The notes under the pieces are model-generated. The model was not told where the DNA came from, made no database searches, and was given only the letters and a program-made list of their open reading frames with translations. DNA of 64,000 nucleotides from Capitulum mitella (lineage: Eukaryota > Arthropoda > Thecostraca > Pollicipedomorpha > Pollicipedidae), in the NCBI GenBank assembly GCA_030062745.1, contig CP099847.1, positions 23,214,374 through 23,278,373 on the forward strand. Reading direction: 5' to 3'. The position numbers were made by a program, and so were the translations under genes. This document shows, piece by piece, positions 33,933 to 42,980 of the stretch. Each line of letters begins with the position of its first letter. Positions within the stretch are counted from its first letter, which is position 1.

Positions 33933-35620
33933 AGAGGTCCGCATTTTAAGCTTTGTATTTTCGTCACCACAGCAGATCAAAACAGCCACATTGTTTCTAA
34001 ACTAAATGGCATTCTGGTTTGTTTACATAGTATTGCAGACGATACAACACGATACCTTTACACACGCTGTAGGAAAAACATTTCACTACTACTTCACCGA
34101 ATTCAGAAAAGCGTGTCAGCGCAAAGCCAGGAGCCAACATTTTATGCGATGGAAAAAAAACACGGAGAGCCGTGTTTTGTTGATTGAACCGCGGGGGATT
34201 TTTAAAATTATAAGTTACAATCTAAAAATAACCCCAAAAGATCGCATAAACAGGAGAAGATTCGGCATTTCAGAACGGGTGCCGTCGAACGAAAGCTCTA
34301 ACTCAGTCTCTCTGCTCACATTGTTGATAGATTTGAACACACTTTTATTTATTTCGGGGCATCGAGCGGCATAATTTCACTCCATTCGCTTCTCAAACGC
34401 CGGTCATCCCGAAAACGATAAGCGATGCTTTCAGTTGCATAAACACCTAAATCATATGGCAAACGTGCAATAAAGGTTCTCCTGTATACTAAGCATTGAA
34501 CAAATGTACAAGATGCGCGGTTATTTTGCAAATATCTTTCTTTAAAGGCAACACGCACTTACATATAATACCAATATGTGATATGGCAATGCCTGTCTGT
34601 TAAGGCCTTAATCAAGGCTAAATTAAGAATCAAGCACAAACAGGACTTCGACTGCGGTGAAATCAGTTTCTTCGAAGGAAGACTTGCACAGCATTCTGAC
34701 AAAGATGGCAGCTGTCATTCAATATCCGCTTCTGGCACTTCTAGTAACACATAAACCACCTCTTTATCCCCCTCCTCGTCTAATCACATTCCAATGGCCG
34801 ATCTGGCCGGTGATCTTAAGAGGAGTCAAACCGCTGGGGAAGGGGAGAGCGGTGGGATGTACGGTTTTGATCAGGGGTGTCGATGTGTATTCTTTTGAGA
34901 GGGCCCTGGCCCACTAAATGCTGGTTTAGGCCCACCCAATGTTGGTTTGAGCCCACCCAATATTTTCTGCCGTTTTTAAAGGGAAATGGGACAGGGGAAA
35001 AGAACTGACAAAGTAGATAAGAAATAGGTGGGAAGTAAAGGATAAAGTCTAAAGCAGTATATCCATTTATCGTTCTATCTTCTTATGTGTATATATACCT
35101 GTATACATAGAGTCAAAAGCAATTTTTAACCTGATAAATAGTAGCAAAAACTTATAAATGTCCGTTGGTCAAAATAAAGTGGCCTAAATCCGCTGAGAAA
35201 CCCATATTTGGGGAAGGTAGGTTGTCGGGGTATCGGCTCGCCCTCCCAATCACTTATCGGCTCGCCACCCCCCCCCCCCAATCATTTACAGAAATCGACA
35301 TCCCTGGGTTTGACTCAGAATTTTGAATCAATATCTTCAAATGAAAAATAAGTTTATCTTTGAGCAGACTTGGTCATGCTGGGGTCACATCTTCTCTGGG
35401 TCCCAGGGGCATGCCTGTGTGACGAACACGCCTTAACTGAATAGTAACATCACCAGCGCAGAAATAACCAACGCATCCCTCCACCTCTTGAGCTGTTCAA
35501 AGTTCCCTCATCTCTTCACGTGTAGGCGGTGGATTCAAACGCCGTGGAGGTCTCGATTTGCTGACACTCTTTTCGGACCAGTACTCGTTTCGCGCAGTGT
35601 AGGGCCTCGGGCCGCAGGAC
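33933..35620. other. intergenic, no gene seen
   Basis: AT-rich sequence with short frames only. 'ttatcggctcgcc' occurs twice around a C-run at about 35230-35285, a small local duplication. Confidence 0.45.
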
Positions 35621-35629
35621 TTGAATCAC

Positions 35630-35908
35630 GTTGACAGAGTGTGGGCCGTGCGGAGCCATGTTTGCAGGGTGTGGGCCGTTGAGGGACCATGTAGCCAGGG
35701 TCGGGGCCGCGGGGAACCACGCTTTCAGGGTCTGGACAGAGGAGGGGCCATGTTGTCAGGGTCTGGGCCGTGGAGGGACCATGCTGTCAGAGTCTGGGGG
35801 AGGGATCATGTTGGCAGGGTCTGGGCCGTGGAGGGACCAAGCTGTCAGGATCTGGGGGAAGGACCATGCTGTCAGGGTCAGGGGGAAGGACCATGTTGTC
35901 AGGGTCTT
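35630..35908. repeat. 27-31-bp minisatellite 3' of the CCCH-RING gene
   Basis: About nine units of 'gggtctgggccgtggaggga' plus 'ccatgctgtca', alternating with shorter 'gtctgggggaaggaccatgc' units. It ends right at the hairpin that follows. Open frames on the plus strand (VWAVEGPC-like) are artefacts. Confidence 0.9.
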
Positions 35909-35948
35909 GTCCGCCTGACTAGACCCTGACAGGTCTAGTCAGGCGGAC
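35909..35948. repeat. perfect 17-bp inverted repeat, 6-nt loop
   Basis: 'gtccgcctgactagacc' (35909-35925) is followed by 'ctgaca' and then its exact complement (35932-35948). It lies 94 bp beyond the stop codon of the minus-strand CCCH-RING gene, so it could form a strong hairpin in that gene's 3' UTR. Two direct copies of 'ccggagtcccgctcga' follow at about 35960-36005. Confidence 0.9.
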
Positions 35949-36041
35949 TAGGGCCGCGCCGCCGGAGTCCCGCTCGACACTCCGCCATCACCGGAGTCCC
36001 GCTCGAGCGCGGCCCGGCCGGCCGCGCGGCTCCTCCGTACT

Positions 36042-37365
36042 TCAGATATAGGTGGTGACAGTGGTGACGACCTTGGACGGCCTGCCACCGTCCGACTCGG
36101 AGCGCGCGGCGGCCGGCGGCAGCGACCGGGCGCCGCCGCGCCGCTCGGCCACCACCTGGCGGCGCGCCAGCTGCCCGGCGACGTCCAGGCCGTCCACCCA
36201 CTCCTCGACGGCGTCGTCGACGACCAGCGAGCGGACGGCGCTGCCGATGGACGCCCGGCACAGCGGGCAGCGGTCGGCCTCGCGCGCTGAGCGCTGCACG
36301 CAGTCCTCGCAGAACGTGTGCGTGCAGCCCAGCGTGGTGGCTTTGACGAACAGCTCGCAGCAGATGGGACAGACGAGGCTGGTCGGCGCCGCCCGGACGC
36401 GGCCCGCCGGCCAGTCGGCGCCTCTCTGGCACGACTCCCGGGAACCGCCCTCGCCGCGCTCGGCGCGCGCGTCTCTGGCCTCGTACGACTCCCGCATCCA
36501 GGCCAGGATGTCGCTCTGCCTGTGCTGCAGCAGATCGAACTTCCTCAGAATGGCCACGTTGTGCTCTTCCTGGCCAATGGTGTGTGCCTTCCGGCAGTTC
36601 ATCTTGTACTTGCACCGACCTCGGACGAAGTGGTAGCAGACATGAAGATAAGGACAGTCCGAGGCCGAACACCCTTTCGTGCTGTAGGCGTGACACACAT
36701 TTGGTGTGGCTGGACGCCGCTTGCCACCCTCTGCCGCCATCGGTTCACTCGAAGCCGTCTTGTTCTTTACCGCGCTTTGTTCAGGATTCTTCTGGTGCTG
36801 CGGTGTTGTGATCCCCTCGCTCATCGCAAGATACGTTTCTCGCAGACTGTCCATGACAGTTTTTGTCTGCACATCGAGCAGCTTTTCGTTCCGAAGCACT
36901 CGCAGGTTGTGTTCGCCATTGGTGATGTCATGCTGAAGTGGACAGGCCGCCCCCACCAGACAGTTGTTCAGGACATGATTAAGGCACAGATGCAGACACC
37001 TGCAGTCGTCTTCCCGACATTTCATGCAGTTATAGGCCAAGCAGACTTTTAGAGACTTGAGATCGTGATCTTTTGACGTTGCTGGCTGAAATTTGTCCCT
37101 CAACATTTGCAGTATCTTCTCGTCGTCATCGCACCAACCGTTTTCTTTCAGAACTACTCTGTTGTGTCCTGTCGCCAGCAAATGCGTTTTGATGCATCTA
37201 TCTTCGAAGCGACACTTGTCGCTTACAAAAAAGAAACAGATGTGTAGTTCACCACATTTCTCGTCGTTGCAGCCATCTTTATTGAAGGCGCGGCACACTT
37301 TTGGAAGAGTTTTGTCTCCTGCCGATGGCGTTTCGGCCTTGGCCGTTTCGGGAGACGATGAAGCC
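36042..37365 (-). CDS. six CCCH zinc fingers (ZAP/PARP12-type) + RNF8-like RING, 3' exon
   Basis: Continuous exon encoding 440 residues to the stop. Three modules each hold a C-x7-C-x4-C-x3-H finger followed by a C-x7-C-x5-C-x3-H finger, then a spacer with H-N-x3-L and a basic helix. First Cys of each finger: plus-strand 37295, 37238, 37043, 36986, 36695 and 36638. This paired pattern is that of ZAP/ZC3HAV1 and PARP12, which bind RNA. After an Arg/Glu-rich linker comes a C3HC4 RING (36371-36258; CPIC, CTHTFC, CPLC) with a post-RING segment like RNF8/CHFR, so E3 ligase activity is likely. No PARP or WWE domain is visible. There is no in-frame ATG before finger 1, and a strong acceptor 'gtctttttccccag' ends at 37366, so the start lies in an upstream exon. 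Six intact fingers and the RING argue for a functional gene. Target and antiviral role are inference. Confidence 0.9.
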
Positions 37366-37380
37366 CTGGGGAAAAAGACA
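37366..37380 (-). promoter_or_regulatory. 3' splice site of the CCCH-RING exon
   Basis: On the minus strand 'gtctttttccccag' precedes the exon at 37365. The exon then needs two bases of a codon from the upstream exon (phase 2). The open frame beyond this point contains no ATG and reads as hydrophobic intron translation, which supports the splice. Confidence 0.75.
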
Positions 37381-38494
37381 GGGAAAATGAATAGCACTGC
37401 GAAGTAAAATGAGGTCTCGGCTATGAATAACCGCAGAGCTGAGTGACCGACAGACAGCTTCCAATGTCTTTGTGGCAGTCCACGAGATTTGAGGTTGGGG
37501 ACACCAAGGAACAGAGGCGTGCCCAAGGGAGGTTAAAACGACGAGGCCTCCCCCTGGCTCATAAGCCTCCCCCGGATTGGCTTCTGGCGTTTTGAATTCC
37601 TCTAAGTTTCTTCATAATTTTTCTTTGCCATTTCCTCTCGAGTGTTTTTAAACATACAAAGCATTTTCATTTTTAATGGCCAACTTCACCCTTCAGTCCG
37701 CGATTGCTTTGTTTTTCCTGAACATCACGACGAATCCACATCACCTGCGTCTCTCCAATGTTTGGATATAGTCCTGGGTATTTGGAAAGGCTCGAAGGTC
37801 GTGGAATAATAATCTACAACTATTTACACGGTCATCGTGCAAGCAGTGTATCGTCCGCATACAATGAAAGTTTCCTCTTTATATTCTTATCGTTATCCCG
37901 TTTTTCCTTGATTCTGTCGTATTTTTGCGGTAAGGCATTCCATCGCCAGCAAAAACAAATAACAATTTAGTGGACCCCCAGTCTACAGGACCACTTCAAA
38001 AGTATTTTCTTTAGCAAAGGGCCGTGATAGGAAATTCGCGCCACAGCGTTCCTGTATGATTCCTGAACCATCGTCAGGTATCCAAGAGGACTTGGAACTG
38101 CAGTAACTGTAACTGCAGTTTTCAACAAATCGCTAGCTCACGGAGGTAGATGCTCCATCGACGGCCCGCCTGAGAAATAATTCACTCTGGCCACTCCGTT
38201 CAAGGTATTGAATGGTATCTTCCACAAGCCAGTAGTGTTATCTACAACAAATTTTCCCTTTACAAAGTCCATCTGCATGAGATATATCCATCTCTTCACA
38301 CGACACCAGTCTGTTCGCAATAATTGTTGAGATAGTTTCGTTCCAGGTGCTTAACAGTGTAATCGATGTCCGTGTAGTTAGCAACGACATCTCCGACTAC
38401 ACAGCTCCGTCACAAGTGGATCAAATATGTTGAAAATAACTGAACGAACAATTCTCAAGATGCTCTACCCAATTGTATCATTGATCTTTTCACT
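37381..38494. other. upstream region of the CCCH-RING gene
   Basis: Probable intron or 5' region of the minus-strand gene. Apart from the candidate exon, nothing is recognised. No promoter element is clear. Confidence 0.4.
38142..38158 (-). CDS. candidate 5' coding exon of the CCCH-RING gene
   Basis: On the minus strand, an ATG at 38158 opens a 17-nt reading (MEHLP plus CC) that runs into a donor CC|GTGAGC. The two spare bases give exactly the phase needed to join 37365, making a short N-terminus MEHLPP-ASSSPETAK. The exon could also begin further upstream, since the frame stays open to about 38320. Only phase, donor and proximity support it; another exon may be the real one. Confidence 0.25.
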
Positions 38495-39113
38495 ACTGGC
38501 AAAGACCAATGTCAAAGGTCCATTTCCAATTTTTGGTACCCTCTCTTTTCTGTAAAAAATAATCCCAGATATTAAAAAACCTCAAAATACGCGCACCGGC
38601 GAGCAGTTTGTTGATTCTTAAAGACAGGACTGTCAGGGTCATACGCAAAGGTCAAATGTGATCTTGAAGTCTTTGGTACCCTCTCATTTCCGTGAAAATC
38701 GCTTTTAAATCATCGCGTGTGCCTCAGATGACGCACACTGATGAATACTCATCAACAAAGCTATTATGGTCAAAGGTCAAGGTCACTGTCACCTTGAAAT
38801 CTTCGGTACCCTCTCATTACCGTGAATGCCATCTCTATATCACTGCTTATGACTCAAATGACGCGCATCGGCGAACAGTTTGTTGATTTTCAACAACAGT
38901 CCAAAGTCACTGTCAAGGTCAAATGTTACCTTGGAATCTTCGGCACCCTCTCATTTCGCTGACAGTCACTTCTGAATGGTCGCTTGCGACGCGGTTCACG
39001 TTCATAAGCGACCAGTCTATTGATTTTCAACGACAGACCTGTCAAGATAAAAGTTCAAAGTATAATGTGGCCTGGAAATATTCGATACCCTCTCGTCTCC
39101 ATGAAAATCACTT
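38495..39113 (+). repeat. ~142-bp satellite, block 1 (plus orientation)
   Basis: 'ggtaccctctcattt' or near copies recur at 38528, 38676, 38808, 38942 and 39085, spaced 132-148 bp. Each unit also holds a 'gtcaaggtcaaatgt.acctt' segment and 'tgttgattttcaacgacag'. Units are diverged. The block stops at the TTAA where MITE B1 is inserted. Confidence 0.9.
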
Positions 39114-39117
39114 TTAA

Positions 39118-40269
39118 CCCGCAGTGGAAGACGGTTTCGCACTAACGCGCACTGGAAGGGGGTCTAAAAGTGCCCCCCTGCGACCTCAAAAACAGAAAGA
39201 GTAAGAGACATGAAATTCTTTGGACAGGGTGGGGCTATGACGATTTACATTGTGTGAAATTTTCATGACCCTAGGTCAATATCTACAAGGTCAAATGACG
39301 TGGAAAAGGTCAACTTTGGACATTTTCTCGGCCCGTACAGGCCATTCTGTACAACTTTTCGAACGAAACGGGAAAGAATGTTTGTTTGAACGTTAAAACG
39401 TGGAAGATGACAACTTCCATTCATTTGACGTCTTGACCGAGGGTTTTGAGCCGAGGTCATGTCAGGTCATTGACCTATGACGTCATTTTTTCATCTTTTG
39501 CAGATCAGATTTTGAACAACGGGGGACAGTTTGAGAGTAAATGAGGGCGCAACATATATCTTTTGGCGTATTTCCAGTGAAGGCGGTCGACATCAGCACA
39601 TTTGGTCACTTTCAGAGCTTATATTTATATATGCATGTATATGTACATATGTATATAGATGTATCAATGTGCCCAACGTATTTTAACACGTTCTTTGAAT
39701 GCATATTTCATACAAATCGACATGTCGAAGCTGAGCCAGATCACAAGATATTTGACCTTGACCTCTAATGGCCTTGATCTTTATTGACCTTGGTATATGT
39801 AAGCGTATCACTGTGCGTACACGTGTTTTTATTGGTGTCTTTGAATACATATTTCATACATATTGACATGCTACAAAGTAAATCTGGATCAGGTCACAAG
39901 CTGTTTGACTTTTACCTTTCATGACCTTGACCCGTTTTGATCCTGGTTGCCGTCTTGTTATATCCATCACTTATGGCCGAATGACATCGCCTGATTGTGT
40001 TCAAACCGTAGTCTTAACTAGACGCCAGTTCTTTCACAAAGTTCCCATTTGTCAGCGACAGCCGTCGTTTTCGTCATGTTTGCCTGACTTCAAATACTTG
40101 TAACTTCAAAAATTCCCGGCCGATTTCAGATTTTTTTGTGTCATTCGACGAGTTATCCAATTGTTATAAATGTCACAAAGTAGCAGCAACCAGCTCCGAT
40201 CTGTTCTCGAGATATTCAGGAAAAACAGGTGGGGGGGGGGCACAAAAAGGCCCCCTTTCAGTGCGTGTG
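39118..40269 (+). mobile_element. TTAA-flanked MITE family B, copy B1 (1152 bp)
   Basis: Bounded by TTAA at 39114-39117 and 40270-40273. The flanking satellite reads continuously if the element and one TTAA are removed ('aatcactt-TTAA-atcgtcgctt'), so both limits are certain. Left end CCCGCAGTGGAAG; right end reversed CACACGCACTGAAAGG. Both ends have a subterminal G5/C5 hairpin ('ggggggtctaaaagtgcccc'-like left, 'cacaaaaaggccccc' right). No transposase. The interior has many GGTCA/TGACC words. A second copy is nested in A4. Confidence 0.9.
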
Positions 40270-40273
40270 TTAA

Positions 40274-41130
40274 ATCGTCGCTTATGGCTCAGATCACGCG
40301 CATTGACAAGTACTTATAAGCAGACCTGTCAAGGCCAAAGGTCAAGGTCAAATGTGGCCTTAAAATATTTGGTACCCTCTCATTTCTATGAAAACCACTT
40401 CAAAATCGTCTGCTATGGCCCACATGACATTCAATGGCAAGTAGTTTATGAATTTTTAAGAACAGACAAGTCAAAATTATAGGTCGTAAGGTCGAATATG
40501 GCCTTAAAATTTTCAACGCCGCACAACAACGCAACAATTGCCGCCGCCTCATTTCCGTGAAAATCACTTTTGAATCGTAGCTTGTGACACAAAGGATGCG
40601 CATTAGCGAGTAGTCTGTTAATTTTCAATGACAAACAAGTAAAGATAAAAAATCAGCGTCAACTATAACCTTGAAATCTTCGGTACCCATTCGTTTCCGT
40701 AATAACCACCTTTGAAAAGTCGCTTATGGCTCCAATGAAGCACATCGACCAGAAGTTTGTTGTTTTAACAACAGATCTGCCAAGAACATAGGTCAAGGCC
40801 AAATGTTACCTTGAAATCTTCGGTACCCTCTCATTTACGGGAAAATGCCTTTTGAATCATCGCTTGTGACCCAAATGACGTGCATTCGCGAGTAGTCTGT
40901 TGATTTTCAACGACAGACCTGTCAAGATCAAAAGTCAAGGTCAAATGTGACTTTGAAACCTTCGGCACCCTTTCATTTCCGTGAAAGATACCTTTAAATC
41001 GTCGCTTATGACTCAGATATCGTGCATTGGCCAGTAGTCTGTTGATTTCTCGCGAGAAGCCTGTCAAGGCCACAGGTCAAGGTCAAATGTGACCTTTAAA
41101 TCCTCGATGCCTTCTCATTTCCGTGAAAGT
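40274..41130 (+). repeat. ~142-bp satellite, block 2 (plus orientation)
   Basis: Continuation of block 1 beyond MITE B1. The GGTACC-type word recurs at 40371, 40682 (one unit in between is degraded), 40825, 40966 and 41108. Units contain near-palindromes such as 'caaggtcaaatgtgaccttt'. The block ends at the LINE insertion. Confidence 0.9.
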
Positions 41131-42289
41131 CCAAGCTCCAATGTTATGACATCGATCTTAGGTGGTTCGAGAGCTACTTGGTTGATCGGTGGCAGGTGAT
41201 GAGAGGCGGTTCTCTCTCCCTTCCTCTCTTCCACGGTATTCCGCAGGAGTCCATTGTCGGTCCTGTCCTCTTCAACATCTTCACGAACGACCTCCTATCC
41301 TATCTGTCTCAGGGACGTCTAGTGTCCTATGCCGATGACACACAGCTGCTGGACTCCGCACATCCTGATTATTTATCCATCGTAAAATTCCGGCAAGACG
41401 AGACTCTCCCTGCCGTCAAAGCCTACTTTACATCCAACTCCTTGAAAACGAATCGATCCAAAACAACCCTGCTCGTTGTCCGAACGGCCCATAACCTCAG
41501 AAGGATCACATCCTTCCATCTTAACTTTGCCGGCCACATACTAACCCTTTCTCCGTCCGTGAAGACGCTGGGGTCACTGTCGACAACTCCTTGTCCTGGG
41601 AGGAGCACATATCAAAGGTTACCAAAAAGTGCAACTCCATCCTGCTCTGTTTGCGTAACATACAGTACCACCTTACGCCCGAGGTCCTGACACCCCTAAT
41701 CCAGTCACATGTTTTCCCCACATCCCTTACTGTTTTTCGGTCTGGGGCGGGGCGGCATCGTGTCACCTTAGCAAAGTTCAGGGAGTGGTGATCTTTGAGG
41801 CCAGGATCGTCTCCGGGGCTTGTAAGTGGGATTCGGTGCTGGCCACCTTGAGGGCGCCAGGCTGGCGCACCGTGCGTAACCTAGTTGCGAGACGCGACAG
41901 CATTGGTGTCTTCCGAGCCCTGAACGACTCGCGTGCTCCGGTGGCGGTCCGGTCCCTGTTCATTCCACGTACCGCTGTGTCACAGCGTGGCACCCGGGCT
42001 TCGGCGGCCGGCGCCTTACAGCCGCCGACTTTCCGTCTGTCTGTGGCCCGCAGGGCTTTTTCGTATCGCGCGGCCTCGTCCTGGAACCGTCTGCCGCCGG
42101 ACATCACCGCCTCTCGAACCCGTGGAGAGCTTGTACGGAAACTTGACGAAACTAACTCCTATACCTTGACGTGTCTGACTGCCTAGTTTTATCTGTATGA
42201 CTATCGCATCTGTGCTGTACTGTAATAACTTGAATCAAACAGTAATCCACGCGGTGGAAAGATGCGCAAATAACCTAAACTGAACTGAA
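41131..42289 (+). pseudogene. 5'-truncated CR1/Jockey-like LINE reverse transcriptase fragment
   Basis: The first frame (41142-41570) gives WFESYLVDRWQV, GIPQESIVGPVLFNIF and the catalytic YADDTQL of a non-LTR retrotransposon reverse transcriptase. The reading then shifts frame near 41575 (SWEEHISKVTKKCNSILLCL, 41591 onward) and again near 41770 (ARIVSGACKWDSV to SSWNRLPPDI, ending 42186), covering the thumb and C-terminal part. At least two frameshifts make it inactive. The GVPQGS-type motif has Glu in place of Gly. The 3' UTR (42187-42289) ends in a short 'aacctaaactgaactgaaa' tail. The whole 5' portion (endonuclease, palm start) is missing, which is usual for LINE insertions. Confidence 0.92.
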
Positions 42290-42980
42290 AGTCAATAGAT
42301 TGCTAGCAAATGCACGTTGTTTGTGTTACAAGCGAAGATTCAAAAGTGATTTGCACGGAAATGAGAGGATACCGAATATTCCAAGGTGACGTTTGATATT
42401 GACCTAGGACCTTGACAGGTTTGTCGCCAAAAATCAACAGATTACTCGACAATGCATGTGGTTTGAGCCATAAGTGACGATATAAGTGATTTTCACAGAA
42501 ATGAGAGGGTACCAGAAATTTAAAGGTCACATTTAACCTTGACCTTTGATCTTCACAGGTTTGTCGTTGAAAATCAACAAACTACTTGCGAATGCACGTC
42601 AGTTGAGTCACAACTGACGATTAAAAAGGATTTTGGCAAAAATGAGAGGGCACCAAAGATTTCAAGATGAGCTTGGGCACTGACCTTCGACCTTGACCGG
42701 TCTGCTTATAAAAATTCTTTACTGTGCGTCTTTGGAGGCATAAGGGACGATTTGAAAGTGATTTTCACGGGAATGAGAGGATACCGAATATTTCAAGGTC
42801 ACACCTGACCTTAGCCTATGCCCCTGACAGGTTTGTCGTTAACATCAACAAACTACTCGTCGGTGCATGTAATATGAACCCCCTCGCATGTTTGGGAATT
42901 GTTTTTCACAGAAATGAGAGAGTACCAAAGATCTGAAATTGACCTTTGACCTTGACTTTGACAGTGATAAAAATGTCAGG
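42290..42980 (-). repeat. ~142-bp satellite, block 3 (inverted)
   Basis: Same unit as blocks 1 and 2 but on the minus strand: 'aatgagaggataccg' or close forms recur at about 42360, 42500, 42640, 42773 and 42914. The orientation switch coincides with the LINE insertion, so the LINE sits at the centre of an inverted satellite. Confidence 0.9.

Noticed and set aside
37366..37526. N-terminal extension of the CCCH-RING frame to 37526
   Set aside because: It starts at TTG, has no ATG, reads as hydrophobic intron translation and contains a strong splice acceptor at 37366.
39541..40482. Short open frames within MITE B1 and the satellite
   Set aside because: All under 115 codons, not shared between copies, and interrupted in the equivalent region of B2, so no transposase remnant can be claimed.
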